A DNA stretch of 19,778 bases from an uncultured Bacteroidales bacterium (GCA_934725785.1 CAKVCS010000006.1:1-19778); one strand, 5' to 3'; positions 6,335 to 14,166 are shown, numbered from the stretch's first letter. A program made the numbers and translations. The notes: generated by a model not told the origin, from the sequence alone.

Positions 6335-9300
6335 ATGTCGAGACTCTCCTATCTGGCCATTCTCCTGCCCGTGGTCGTGGCCGCACATGCCGAGGCGCAG
6401 AAGAGGCAGCCCGCGCCCACCTTTACCGAGTGGCGCGACCTCGCCGTCAATGACGTCAATCGTCTGCCGCTCCACTCCGATTTCTTCCCCTATCGCCCGG
6501 GCGAGGTTAACACCTCCACATCCTTTGCTGACAAGGCCTCTTCGCGAAACTACCTCTCGCTCTGTGGCGACTGGAAGTTCAGCTGGGTGGCCAACGCCGA
6601 TGAGCGTCCGCGGGACTTTTTCCGTACGGATCTTGACGACTCGCAGTGGGCGTCGATGCCCGTGCCGGGAATGTGGGAGCTCAACGGCTATGGCGACCCA
6701 GAGTATGTCAACATCGGCTTCGCATGGCGAGGGCACTTCGACGGCAATCCGCCCGACGTGCCTGTCAAGGACAACCATGTAGGCTCCTACAGGAGGCACG
6801 TCTCCATCCCCGCCGACTGGGACGGCCGCCAGGTCATATGCCACCTCGGCTCCGTCACGTCGTGCGTCTACCTTTACGTCAACGGAAAGTTCGCAGGCTA
6901 TGCCGAGGACTCGAAAGTGGCCGCAGAGTTCGACATCACCAGCCTTTTGCGCAAGGGCGATAACCTCATCGCTTTCCAAGTCTTCCGATGGTCAGACGGC
7001 TCCTGGTCAGAGGATCAGGACTTCTGGCGGCTCAGCGGAGTGGCGAGGGAGTGCTACCTCTTCGCCCGCGACAGGGAGAGGCATTTTGACGACATACGGC
7101 TCACGGCCTCGCTCTCTGCCGACTTCGCCGACGGCAACCTCCACATATGGTCCAAGCAGAAAGTAGGGTTGCCGGTCAAGTTCCGCCTCTACGCCCCAGA
7201 CGGTACTTTCGTCTCCGAGCGGACGTTCGACACCGAGTGGCGCGGATTCGTGGATCTCGATATGCAGGTGTATGACGTGAGGCGCTGGACGGCCGAGACT
7301 CCCCTGCTCTACACCCTCATATGCTCCACCCCTGCCGAGGAGACTGCCATCAAGGTAGGCTTCCGCGACGTCCGCGTTGACGGCGGTCAGCTCAAGGTCA
7401 ACGGCCAGCCCGTCCTTATCAAAGGCGTCAACCGTCACGAGATGGACCCCGATGGGGGATACGTCGTATCGCTCGAGAGGATGGAGGATGATCTTCGCGT
7501 CATGAAGAGCCTCAACATAAACGCCGTCCGCACATGCCATTATCCTGACGACCCGCGTTTCTACGACCTTTGCGACAGGTATGGCTTCTACGTTGTGGCC
7601 GAGGCCAACCAGGAGAGCCACGGGTTCGGCTATGAAGGCTCGCCCCGAAGCAGGGACGACGACTTCGCGCTGCCCATTCTTCAGCGTAATCAGCACAACG
7701 TCTCCCTCCTCAGGAATCATCCATCGGTCATCATATGGAGCCTCGGCAACGAGACCGCCATGGGCCCCAACTTCCTCAATGCCTACGAGTGGGTGCGCTC
7801 CGCCGACCCCACCCGGCCCATCCAGTTCGAGCAGGCCGGTACGGGCGAGGGTACAGACATCTTCTGCCCAATGTACATGAGCGTGGCGGACTGCAAGAAA
7901 TACCTTGACGGTCAGCCGGCCAAGCCTCTCATATTGTGCGAGTACAACCACACAATGGGCAACTCTGGCGGCAACTTGTCGGACTACTGGAGGCTCGCCC
8001 GCGCCTACCCCTCTTTCCAAGGGGGCTTCGACTGGGATTTCGCAGACCAGGCCCTCCATCGCACCCCCACGGCGCCCATGAGCGTCAGGCCTGACGGCAT
8101 GCCCATGTCCGTCCTCCGCAAGATTGAGTATTGCTATGGTGGCGACTATAACGCCTACGACCCGTCGGACAACAACTTCAACTGCAACGGCGTCGTTGGG
8201 CCCGACCGCCAGCTCAATCCCCACGCCTACGAGCTTGCCTATCAGTATCAGGATGTCTGGGCAACCCTTGGCTCAGTGTCGCAAGGCGGCATAACAGTCT
8301 CCGTGCGAAACGAGCGTTTCTTCACCTCGCTCGAGGACTGCGACATGCATTGGGCTCTCGTAATTGACGGGCGCGAGGAGGCCAGCGGGGTGGTGACGAC
8401 GTTGACCGCAGCCCCGCGGTCCTCTCAAGAGGTCATAGTGCCCATAGGCTCTGATGCCTTGTCTCGCGGCGAGGCCTTCCTGAATCTCGACTTCAAGCTT
8501 AAGGCTGATGGCCAGCTCTTGAGCCGTGGCCATGTCGTGGCCCGCGGGCAGCTGCCACTCGGCGGCTCGTATGTCGCGCCCGAGCCTGCGGTTGCGGGAA
8601 AGGGCAAGGTGAAGGCCGCGGAGGATGATGGCGGCGTCACGCTCTCGGCCGGAGGGTCTCTCGTTGTCATCAGCCGGTCTACGGGTCTCATATCCTCTTT
8701 CACCGCTGGCGGGGAATGCATTCTTTCCGATGGCGCCACCATAAGGCCGAACTTCTGGCGCGCGCCGACCGACAACGACATGGGGGCAGGGCTTCACAAG
8801 CTTTTCGCTCTCTGGCGCAAGCCCTCCTTGGTCCTCACGTCGCTCACCACGAGCCATGACAAGAAAAGAGGAACGGCAACGGCCGTCGCGCACTTCTCAA
8901 TGCCCTCCGTCAAGTCCGAGCTCACGATAGAGTACACTCTCCGCGCCTCCGACGGCTCTCTCTCCATAAGGCAGACGCTGACACCCAACCCGGGTGCGCA
9001 CGTCCCCGGCATGTTCCGTTATGGCCTCTCCGTTCAGCTGCCAAAGGGCATGAGCGAGAGCAAATTCTATGGCCGCGGCCCCATAGAGAACTACCCCGAC
9101 AGGCGCGAATGCATGAGGATAGGTTTATACAGCCGGTCCGCCTATGAGCAGTGCTACCCCTACATCCGTCCGCAGGAGTCCGGAACAAAGGGCGACATCA
9201 GGTGGTGGAGGCAGACGGACTTTGGCGGCAAAGGATTGCTCGTAACATCCTCAGAACCCTTCTTCGCCTCGGCCATTCCATATGACGTCTTCGCCCTCGA

Positions 9301-9493
9301 TGATGGCGACTCCAAGTCGCAGAGCCACTCGTATGACGTCGAGGAGAGCCGTTTCGTGAACCTCTTCATCGATTCTGAGCATTGTGGCGTGGGCGGCACC
9401 GACTCTTGGGGCGCGTGGCCTCTTGAGCCTTACAGGGTCGCGTTCGGGCCTAAGACGCTCTCCGTTACGCTTACTCCCGTCTCTGGCGAGTGA
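6335..9493 (+). CDS. Secreted glycoside hydrolase family 2 beta-galactosidase
   Basis: The 1052-aa protein cleaves terminal beta-galactosides in the LacZ manner. A Sec signal peptide (residues 1-21, cleavage after AHAEA) sends it to the periplasm or surface. After it come a sugar-binding jelly-roll domain (about 75-245), an Ig-like domain (250-345), and the TIM barrel with the family 2 marks GVNRHEMDP, VRTCHYPDDPRFYDLCD and AEANQESHG. The acid/base Glu473 is in IWSLGNE and the nucleophile Glu536 in LILCEYNHTMGN. Next come a second Ig-like domain and the C-terminal small-chain domain (about 765-1045) with FWRAPTDNDMG and FYGRGPIENYPDR. It is complete and of normal length. It stands alone, 125 nt after pstB, with no susCD pair or sugar-sensing regulator beside it. 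Other beta-galactoside-type substrates in plant or host glycans are possible. Confidence 0.93.
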   Translation: MSRLSYLAILLPVVVAAHAEAQKRQPAPTFTEWRDLAVNDVNRLPLHSDFFPYRPGEVNTSTSFADKASSRNYLSLCGDWKFSWVANADERPRDFFRTDLDDSQWASMPVPGMWELNGYGDPEYVNIGFAWRGHFDGNPPDVPVKDNHVGSYRRHVSIPADWDGRQVICHLGSVTSCVYLYVNGKFAGYAEDSKVAAEFDITSLLRKGDNLIAFQVFRWSDGSWSEDQDFWRLSGVARECYLFARDRERHFDDIRLTASLSADFADGNLHIWSKQKVGLPVKFRLYAPDGTFVSERTFDTEWRGFVDLDMQVYDVRRWTAETPLLYTLICSTPAEETAIKVGFRDVRVDGGQLKVNGQPVLIKGVNRHEMDPDGGYVVSLERMEDDLRVMKSLNINAVRTCHYPDDPRFYDLCDRYGFYVVAEANQESHGFGYEGSPRSRDDDFALPILQRNQHNVSLLRNHPSVIIWSLGNETAMGPNFLNAYEWVRSADPTRPIQFEQAGTGEGTDIFCPMYMSVADCKKYLDGQPAKPLILCEYNHTMGNSGGNLSDYWRLARAYPSFQGGFDWDFADQALHRTPTAPMSVRPDGMPMSVLRKIEYCYGGDYNAYDPSDNNFNCNGVVGPDRQLNPHAYELAYQYQDVWATLGSVSQGGITVSVRNERFFTSLEDCDMHWALVIDGREEASGVVTTLTAAPRSSQEVIVPIGSDALSRGEAFLNLDFKLKADGQLLSRGHVVARGQLPLGGSYVAPEPAVAGKGKVKAAEDDGGVTLSAGGSLVVISRSTGLISSFTAGGECILSDGATIRPNFWRAPTDNDMGAGLHKLFALWRKPSLVLTSLTTSHDKKRGTATAVAHFSMPSVKSELTIEYTLRASDGSLSIRQTLTPNPGAHVPGMFRYGLSVQLPKGMSESKFYGRGPIENYPDRRECMRIGLYSRSAYEQCYPYIRPQESGTKGDIRWWRQTDFGGKGLLVTSSEPFFASAIPYDVFALDDGDSKSQSHSYDVEESRFVNLFIDSEHCGVGGTDSWGAWPLEPYRVAFGPKTLSVTLTPVSGE

Positions 9494-9623
9494 CGTGTGG
9501 CCGTTGGTCGGCACATTCGGCCTGTTGGTCGTAAGCGGCGGGCGCCGGACTTTCTTTGGCACGCGTGTTGGATATAGTCATGTCAACAAATTGATTTATC
9601 TGACGGATTAAAAAAACGTAGCC

Positions 9624-10058
9624 ATGAAGACGAATATCCTTATGACGGCCATTCTCGCTGCCGCCCTCTCTTTCTCCGCCACGGCCTCTCTCGCTCAGTG
9701 TCGTAAAGCCCCAAGCCCTCGTCACGCCACTGTCGTTGATGCTCCGGCTCACAGGCACGCCCAGATTACGCCCAGACGGCAAGATTGCGCCCCTGCGCCT
9801 TCGACCCGATGCGATATCCATCGCCATGCCGAGCCATGCCGACCGCCGCTCGCTTGTCATGAACGCCACTGCCCGCAGCGGCCATGCCGATGCCACGAGG
9901 CTCGTCCATGCCCTGAACAACCATTCGTGGGGGCCCCGTGCGGCGGTCGCCACCCTTACGGGTCGTGTCGTCCGGCGGGGCGTGAGCCCGCCCCGGCTCC
10001 GCGCGTGGCGTCAGTAAGCCTCTCTTCTGGCGGCATCTCCCTCCATGTCTCGTTGTGA
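9624..10058 (+). CDS. Small secreted Cys/His-rich protein, function unknown
   Basis: I do not recognise this gene. The 144-aa product has a clear signal peptide (MKTNILMTAILAAALSFSAT, cleavage likely after ASLA). The mature part is very rich in Cys, His, Pro and Arg: 11 Cys and 10 His. They cluster in residues 78-91 (CHERHCPQRPCRCH) and in spaced pairs on both sides. The last 15 residues change character to a short hydrophobic beta-like tail ending GGISLHVSL. Metal binding or a disulfide-crosslinked wall or surface protein are possible; neither is shown. An AT-rich stretch in front of the ATG and a strong terminator just after the stop support a real gene. The main doubt is that two other frames are also open over this GC-rich stretch, but neither has a signal peptide. 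Confidence 0.6.
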   Translation: MKTNILMTAILAAALSFSATASLAQCRKAPSPRHATVVDAPAHRHAQITPRRQDCAPAPSTRCDIHRHAEPCRPPLACHERHCPQRPCRCHEARPCPEQPFVGAPCGGRHPYGSCRPAGREPAPAPRVASVSLSSGGISLHVSL

Positions 10059-10092
10059 CGCTCTGTTGCCCCTCATAGGAGTCAGGAAATCA

Positions 10093-10136
10093 AGCGGCCC
10101 GCGGCTCTGTTGAGCCGCGGGCCGCTTTCTCTTTTA
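10093..10136 (+). terminator. Terminator of the Cys/His-rich protein gene
   Basis: A perfect 15-bp stem (10093-10107 pairs with 10112-10126) with a TGTT loop is followed by TTTCTCTTTT. It lies 34 nt after the stop codon and suits a rightward transcript. The A-tract on its left side is poor, so it is probably one-directional. Confidence 0.88.
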
Positions 10137-10233
10137 GTTGAGTAATGCCTGCTTAGCCCGTGTTGCTTTTGCCCGCCTGTGGCCTGCCGCTTTATCTCCC
10201 TCCGCCTTATGATTAATGTCCGTGAAACCGACG

Positions 10234-10403
10234 AAAAAAGCCCCCGGGGAAATCTCCCCGGGGGCTTTTTGTCGTTGTAATTAACCAAATACCGCGCCGC
10301 CCGTTGGCGAACGCCCCCTGTCGCGCCGTCGCGGCGTTTGCGGGGTTTACTCAAAACCTCTATTATGAAAACACTCTAATGCTGTTGCTTTTTCGTCTTT
10401 CGA
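10234..10403 (-). ncRNA. Candidate small RNA 1, about 170 nt
   Basis: This stretch has no plausible protein gene but has the full layout of a free-standing small RNA on the minus strand: a promoter at 10409-10440 and a TAATAGAGGTTTTGAG box (10350-10372). Hairpin A follows (CCCC/GGGG enclosing CGCCG/CGGCG, 10314-10345). Hairpin B has an AACG loop (10294-10314, loop 10302-10305). Then comes an AT-rich linker with UAUUUGGUU (10283-10291) and a 16-bp terminator. A G-U pair in hairpin B exists only on the minus strand, supporting that orientation. No gene lies downstream in the same direction (the next one left is on the plus strand), so it is unlikely to be a leader or riboswitch. Size and layout match candidate 3. 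The RNA family is not recognised. Confidence 0.5.
10235..10270. terminator. Terminator of candidate small RNA 1
   Basis: A perfect 16-bp stem: AAAAAGCCCCCGGGGA (10235-10250) pairs with 10255-10270, loop AATC. T-runs flank it on both strands, so it can stop transcription from either side. The clearest user is the leftward RNA starting near 10403. Confidence 0.88.
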
Positions 10404-10518
10404 CAATGCAAATGTAATAAGGCTTCCCCGCCCCGGTTAATCTTTTCAACGATGGGGAGCCTCTCCTCAATCAACGTCTTTCGACATCATCAAATGCCTT
10501 TAAAGCTCAATCAACGTC
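10394..10518. repeat. Short direct repeats upstream of candidate small RNA 1
   Basis: CGTCTTTCGACA occurs at 10394-10405 and 10475-10486. On the minus strand each copy is preceded by a CATTTG-like box, so the second looks like a worn copy of the RNA 1 promoter and start. CTCAATCAACGTC occurs at 10466-10478 and 10506-10518, 40 bp apart. An imperfect inverted repeat (GGCTTCCCC ... GGGGAGCC, 10421-10460) surrounds the -33 area. Local duplication or operator sites are both possible. Confidence 0.6.
10409..10440 (-). promoter_or_regulatory. Promoter of candidate small RNA 1
   Basis: On the minus strand TACATTTG (10409-10416) is a perfect -7 box. The -33 element 20 nt upstream is weak (TTAA, 10437-10440). 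Transcription would start near 10403. Confidence 0.5.
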
Positions 10519-10611
10519 AGCCGCTCCCTTTTGCGGCGATTCTCTTTGTCGGCTGTCCGCGTTTCCCAGATGTGTGGAGAGTGGCTGCCCGTTCTGCCTG
10601 TGTATAACATA

Positions 10612-10797
10612 AGGGAGCCCCCCGGCCGGCTGTCGTCGTGGCTGTCGCCACTGCAACTTGGTCGGGGGGCTTCTTGTCTGAATCTAAATCAAAAAACATC
10701 GGAGGGCCGTTGCCCGCCGCGGGTAACGGCCTCGCGCCGTCTGTCCCGTCACTAAACCTTTGAAACTCTCTATTACCCTTTTATGTCTTACGGAAAA
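10612..10797 (-). ncRNA. Candidate small RNA 2, about 185 nt, orientation uncertain
   Basis: A second candidate of the same type. On the minus strand there is a good promoter (10803-10834), a GTAATAGAGAGTTT box (about 10763-10776), and a hairpin GGCCGTT..AACGGCC with inner CCCG/CGGG (10705-10731). An AT-rich linker with UUUUUUGAUU (10687-10696) follows, then a final GC-rich element. That element is AGCCCCCCG (10616-10624) with 10663-10671, enclosing GTGGC/GCCAC (10638-10651). Two cautions apply. The wobble positions of these stems (10712/10724 and 10625/10662) are G-U on the plus strand but C-A on the minus strand. The final hairpin also lacks a clean U-tract on either side. It may be a degraded copy, or the stems may belong to a rightward transcript. 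Confidence 0.35.
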
Positions 10798-10802
10798 CAT
10801 TG

Positions 10803-10834
10803 CAAATATATCCTGACGCTTTTCCCCGTGGCAA
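10803..10834 (-). promoter_or_regulatory. Promoter of candidate small RNA 2
   Basis: On the minus strand TATATTTG (10803-10810) matches TAnnTTTG, and TTGC (10831-10834) lies exactly 20 nt upstream. The bases just after the box (GCAATGT) resemble those after the candidate 1 box (GCATTGT). Confidence 0.5.
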
Positions 10835-11089
10835 TTTTTTCAACAACTGCCGCCTAATGTCCAACTATCAGCCCCTTTCCTCCGCGAACGCCCTTTTTTC
10901 TCTGGCGAACGTAAGCGTCGTACGTCGTCTGGCCATTCTCCAATCCCAATGTGGCAAATTTCTTCCCCCTCGCGCCTTGGCCCTTCTCCCTAATGTGGGC
11001 GCGGCTGATGTGATTGGCAGACTACAAAGTCACCTTGACGGGCCGAGACCGCTTTTAGTTGATGTAATTCACGCTACCGTTGAAATAAA
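10835..11089. other. Intergenic stretch with no recognised gene
   Basis: Between the promoters of candidates 2 and 3 I see no tRNA, rRNA, CRISPR or mobile-element feature and no convincing protein. An open frame on the plus strand (10800-11153) crosses it but starts within the candidate 2 promoter box and has neither domain-like sequence nor a promoter of its own. The sequence may be a decayed gene or spacer. Confidence 0.5.
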
Positions 11090-11120
11090 TTGGCTTGCGG
11101 CGGCGCGGATGTTACGTTCG
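11090..11120 (+). promoter_or_regulatory. Possible promoter of candidate small RNA 3
   Basis: TACGTTCG (11113-11120) matches TAnnTTTG with one change, and TTGG (11090-11093) lies 19 nt upstream. The gap from this box to the shared TAATGGAGG element is 35 nt, against 36 nt in candidate 1, which favours this position over the nearer TAGTTTTT at 11154. Confidence 0.4.
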
Positions 11121-11125
11121 CGTCA

Positions 11126-11296
11126 TGATTCTAAGCGAGTGCTTAATCAGTGATAGTTTTTCATAATGGAGGTTTTTAGAAGCCTTTGCCGTGAGGCAGG
11201 GGCTGGGTCGGGACAACGGTCCGGCTCTGTTTGATTGTGATTTTCTCATTAAAAAAGAGACCCCTCGAGGCTAAGTGCCGCGAGGGGTCTCTTTTT
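11126..11296 (+). ncRNA. Candidate small RNA 3, about 170 nt
   Basis: A rightward copy of the candidate 1 layout. The GTTTTTCATAATGGAGGTTT box (11156-11175) differs from that of candidate 1 by very few bases. Hairpin A is a 10-bp stem with GTGA loop (11181-11190 with 11195-11204). Hairpin B has 9 bp, one bulge and an AACG loop (11205-11227), the same loop as candidate 1. A linker starts UGUUUGAUU (11228-11236), and a 16-bp terminator ends it. The four G-U pairs in hairpins A and B exist only on the plus strand, supporting this orientation while the primary sequence of the stems differs from candidate 1. That pattern suggests selection on structure. It converges on the membrane-protein gene, so it is not a leader. 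Confidence 0.5.
11252..11296. terminator. Bidirectional terminator between small RNA 3 and the membrane protein gene
   Basis: AAAAAGAGACCCCTCG (11252-11267) pairs perfectly with 11281-11296. An inner GGC/GCC pair (11269-11271 / 11277-11279) closes a TAAGT loop. T-runs lie on both strands. It is 17 nt from the stop codon of the leftward gene. Confidence 0.9.
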
Positions 11297-11313
11297 CGCT
11301 TGCGCCTGCGGTG

Positions 11314-12195
11314 TCACGCTTTACCTTTTTTCCCGGCGAAGCACGCCAGGTAGATGGCCAGGGCGGCGAACACTGCCAGGATGCAACCCATCTCGACGGC
11401 ATACTCCTGAGGCTCGACCCAGAACTCTTTGAAGAAGTCCATCCTGCCGAGAATCTCGACCGGGGTCCAGAAAACTATGACGACGGCTATGGCCATGCGG
11501 ATGTTCGCGCCCCACGCCCCTATGCGCAACTGCTTGCGGAACATGAGAACGGAGCCCGCGAGGCAGACAAGCCCTACTGCGAACGTCACGGGATGCCTGT
11601 CTCCCAAGAAGTTGCCGTCGTAGCAGAACATCAGCAGCAGGTAGCACGTCCACATCATGACAATGAGCTCCATAAACGTCACGATTGACGAGTGACGGAC
11701 CACGGGCTTCACTTCCCTTATCGCGGCCGAGCCGCGAAGCACGTGCCTCTGCACCCAGTTTATGAAGCAGCAGCCTGTCCGCGTGCTGAAAACGTAGAGC
11801 GTCATCACCATCACCCATAGGCCAAACGTAGCCGGCATTATCAGATACTCGGGCTTTGTGACGACCTCGCCGTCCACAACCTCGGGAGCGACGCCATACC
11901 GGTTGGCGTAGTACTGGAACAGGAACTCGTACCAGCCCGTCCAATAAAGCAGCCCGCCGAACAGGCCGCAAAGCGTCTGTCGGGTGTCGCCTTTGGCAAA
12001 AACGCCAGCTATCACAACGGCGAAGCCCACCGCGCCCATGCCGAAACCGGCGTAGTGGACGCCAGTCTCGCTCATGGTCTTCTCCATCAGTATCATCAGC
12101 GCGTGGCCCAGTGGCATGGCGAACAGGACCATCAGAAACGTGGCGACTGACTTGCCCCAGTGAAGACGGCCTGCGCCTTTCGCATTCTCTTTCAT
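11314..12195 (-). CDS. Polytopic membrane protein of unknown function
   Basis: I do not recognise a named family. The 293-aa product has about eight hydrophobic segments: near residues 16-36, 48-64, 75-95, 119-139, 170-190, 203-220, 233-251 and 268-288. Polar marks are the aromatic stretch YWTGWYEFLFQYYANRYGV after the third segment, which looks like a conserved membrane-edge loop, and a soluble link with WVQRHVLRG in the middle. It ends in a Lys-rich tail (GKKGKA). There is no signal peptide, ATPase motif or known transporter signature. It is transcribed alone, divergent from the sensor gene, and closed by a strong terminator. Two copies of GGTCGGCC lie in its leader. The even spread of segments and full-length frame make it a solid gene; the role is open. 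Confidence 0.85.
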   Translation of the reverse strand: MKENAKGAGRLHWGKSVATFLMVLFAMPLGHALMILMEKTMSETGVHYAGFGMGAVGFAVVIAGVFAKGDTRQTLCGLFGGLLYWTGWYEFLFQYYANRYGVAPEVVDGEVVTKPEYLIMPATFGLWVMVMTLYVFSTRTGCCFINWVQRHVLRGSAAIREVKPVVRHSSIVTFMELIVMMWTCYLLLMFCYDGNFLGDRHPVTFAVGLVCLAGSVLMFRKQLRIGAWGANIRMAIAVVIVFWTPVEILGRMDFFKEFWVEPQEYAVEMGCILAVFAALAIYLACFAGKKGKA

Positions 12196-12208
12196 CTTTC
12201 TCTTTTTT

Positions 12209-12233
12209 GGTCGGCCGTCCTATATGGTCGGCC
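12209..12233. repeat. Direct repeat GGTCGGCC in the leader of the membrane protein gene
   Basis: GGTCGGCC occurs at 12209-12216 and 12226-12233, 17 bp centre to centre, just upstream of the leftward ATG. It could be a regulator site or affect the leader fold. No promoter of the TAnnTTTG type is convincing nearby; the best -7 candidate is TAACGAAG on the minus strand, preceded by TTTTG at 20 nt. Confidence 0.4.
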
Positions 12234-12378
12234 TTCGTTATCACCCTCTTTTTACTCTGTCAAAATTAATCAAAATAACTCACTGCGCCTTCCCCGACCG
12301 AAAAAGCAACTTTAGGCTGTTAAATTCGTAAAAAAATGGCGAACTTAGCGAGTGCTTTGAGTTCCCATAATTTTCCCA

Positions 12379-14166
12379 ATGCCGATGAACAAGTCCATAT
12401 CTCGGAGGATCAGCTATATGGTCCTCGCTCCTCTCTCGTTTGTCATTTTCCTTGTAGTGTGCGCAGGGGCCTACTTCTATTTTGCTCTCAAGTCAGAACT
12501 CTCGACTCTCCAGCTTGAGCTGCTTCAAGGCGAGGTGAGGGTCATGAAGGGGACGCTGGACCAGAAGCACTCCACGGCGGAGATGACCGCCAAGCTTTTC
12601 AATGAGGAGTACGACTCGTTCTATGACGCTGTCGCTGCCGGAGACACTCTCAATATGAAGTCAGAGCTCCAGTGGTCCATCTCGTCAATACAGGCCGCCG
12701 GCTACATCTTCGCTAATATGGACGGCGGATATGTCTGCGGCTCCTTCCGGGAGGAAGAGGTCGACGCCGCCCAGCTCGCCAAAGTCGCCGAGGTCGCGTC
12801 GCGCGTCGGGCTCGTCACTGCCGCCGGCGACTTTATTGGAGGCCAGATTTGCGACTACACCGCAACCGTCGTCAAAAACACGGAGGGGCAAAGCCTTGGA
12901 GTCGCTGTGATAATCTCCTTCGTGTCAAGCTCCAATGCAAGCCTGCTCTCCATGAAGGAGCAGCTCGGCGTCGATTGTTACATATTCAAGGGGGACAAGT
13001 GCCTCATCTCCGCCAATGAGGGCGTCGACGCCGCGTCCCTCGCTCTCGACTCCGCCATGGTCCGCTCCTGCTATGTGGGCCTCAAGCCCTGGGTCGGCAT
13101 TTCGGATATGCTTGGCGGGGAGACTCACATTTGCGCGCTCCCGCTTGTCGATGCCAACGCCAAGGCCATGGGTTGCGTTGTGGTGAATTCCGAGTCACAG
13201 GCCACCGAGCATATCGCCGCGTCCGTGCGTATGATGGTCCCCATAATCGTCGCGGTTTTCATGCTTGTTTTCCTCGTGCTTGGCGTGCGACTCAAGAGGC
13301 GCGTCATTGAGCCCATCGGCGACCTCGTCAAGGGTGTAAACAGGATTGCCGTGGGCGACATTTCGCAACCCGTCCATTGCGCCGACACATGCTCTGAAAT
13401 AGAGACGCTCGTCGCGAGCCTCAACGAGGCGCAGGACAAGTTCCGACTCGCCCTGACGCCCATCCACGAGACCACAGAGGCGCTCATGAACGCCGCCGCA
13501 CAGCTGAGCAACGCGTCCGAGAGCCTCTCCAACGCGGCTAACCGCCAGGCGGCCTCGCTCGAGGAGATATCAAGCTCTATGGAGCAGATGGGCGCCAACA
13601 TCCAGCAGAACACCGACAACTCCGTCCACACCAACAAGTTGACCGAGGAGATGTCCGCCATGGCTTCAAAACTTGGTGGAGCAAGCGGAAACAGCTTCGA
13701 GGCCATACAGAAGATAGCCAAGAATATCAGTGACATCAACGACCTCGTAAGCCAAACGAACATTCTCGCGCTCAACGCCTCGGTCGAGGCGGCCCGCGCC
13801 GGCGAGCACGGACAGGGCTTCGGAGTCGTCGCAAAAGAGGTGGGCAGGCTCGCCGAGCAGACCCACGAGACCGCCGACAGCATCAACGAGACCGCGACAA
13901 GCAGCATCAACGAGGCCGAGGAGGCCTACAACCAGACTCAGCAGCTCATGCCCAGGATCGAGAAGATCGCAAGCCTGATAAAGGAGATTACGACTGCCAG
14001 CGTGGAACAGTCTTCAGGGGTGGCTCAGGTCAACACCGCCATAATGGACCTCAACAGGGTCACCCAGCAGAACGCGGCGGGAGCCGAGGAAATAGCGGCG
14101 AGCACCATGCAGATGAGGGATATGGTCAGCGAGCTCAACAAGTCGGTCGCCATGTTCAAGATCTGA
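12379..14166 (+). CDS. Methyl-accepting chemotaxis-type transmembrane sensor
   Basis: The 595-aa protein is built like a chemoreceptor. It has membrane segment 1 (about 14-37), an extracytoplasmic sensing domain of about 245 residues (single-Cache-like by size and by the GYIFANMDGGYVCGS and LGVAVIISF stretches), and membrane segment 2 (about 285-303). A HAMP linker (VIEPIGDLVKGVNRIAVGDI, about 312-360) and a long cytoplasmic coiled coil follow. The hairpin tip carries the receptor signature: QTNILALNASVEAARAGE, then GQGFGVVAKEVGRLAEQT, about residues 458-495. Helices with ASLEEISSSMEQM and AGAEEIAASTMQM resemble methylation regions. There is no C-terminal CheR-binding pentapeptide. No cheA, cheW or other chemotaxis gene is in the window. 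It may instead feed the siaBC-like genes 560 nt downstream, which is inference. The start could be Met1 (12379) or Met3 (12385). The ligand is unknown. Confidence 0.9.
   Translation: MPMNKSISRRISYMVLAPLSFVIFLVVCAGAYFYFALKSELSTLQLELLQGEVRVMKGTLDQKHSTAEMTAKLFNEEYDSFYDAVAAGDTLNMKSELQWSISSIQAAGYIFANMDGGYVCGSFREEEVDAAQLAKVAEVASRVGLVTAAGDFIGGQICDYTATVVKNTEGQSLGVAVIISFVSSSNASLLSMKEQLGVDCYIFKGDKCLISANEGVDAASLALDSAMVRSCYVGLKPWVGISDMLGGETHICALPLVDANAKAMGCVVVNSESQATEHIAASVRMMVPIIVAVFMLVFLVLGVRLKRRVIEPIGDLVKGVNRIAVGDISQPVHCADTCSEIETLVASLNEAQDKFRLALTPIHETTEALMNAAAQLSNASESLSNAANRQAASLEEISSSMEQMGANIQQNTDNSVHTNKLTEEMSAMASKLGGASGNSFEAIQKIAKNISDINDLVSQTNILALNASVEAARAGEHGQGFGVVAKEVGRLAEQTHETADSINETATSSINEAEEAYNQTQQLMPRIEKIASLIKEITTASVEQSSGVAQVNTAIMDLNRVTQQNAAGAEEIAASTMQMRDMVSELNKSVAMFKI

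Noticed and set aside
7007..8224. 405-codon open frame on the minus strand inside the beta-galactosidase gene
   Set aside because: The plus-strand frame carries all family 2 catalytic motifs; the antisense frame is a by-product of GC-rich codon use.
9499..9531. Near-repeat GGCCGTTGGTCG / GGCCTGTTGGTCG after the beta-galactosidase stop
   Set aside because: Two short imperfect copies, no T-run or palindrome; could be chance in GC-rich DNA.
9471..9953. 160-codon minus-strand frame and a 93-codon plus frame (9736-10017) over the Cys/His-rich gene
   Set aside because: Neither has a signal peptide or sensible start context, while the chosen frame has both plus a terminator right after its stop.
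10599..10607. DnaA-box-like TTATACACA (minus strand)
   Set aside because: A single copy with no AT-rich unwinding region, dnaA or other origin feature nearby; not enough for a replication origin.
10616..10671. Large GC-rich hairpin read as an ordinary rightward terminator
   Set aside because: The stem is good (and slightly better on the plus strand), but no plus-strand gene leads into it and the following TTCTTGTC is a poor T-run. Kept only as part of candidate 2 with uncertain orientation.
10800..11153. 117-aa open frame on the plus strand in the intergenic region
   Set aside because: It starts within the candidate 2 promoter box, has no promoter of its own, no domain-like sequence and no signal peptide. 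GC-rich DNA readily yields such frames.
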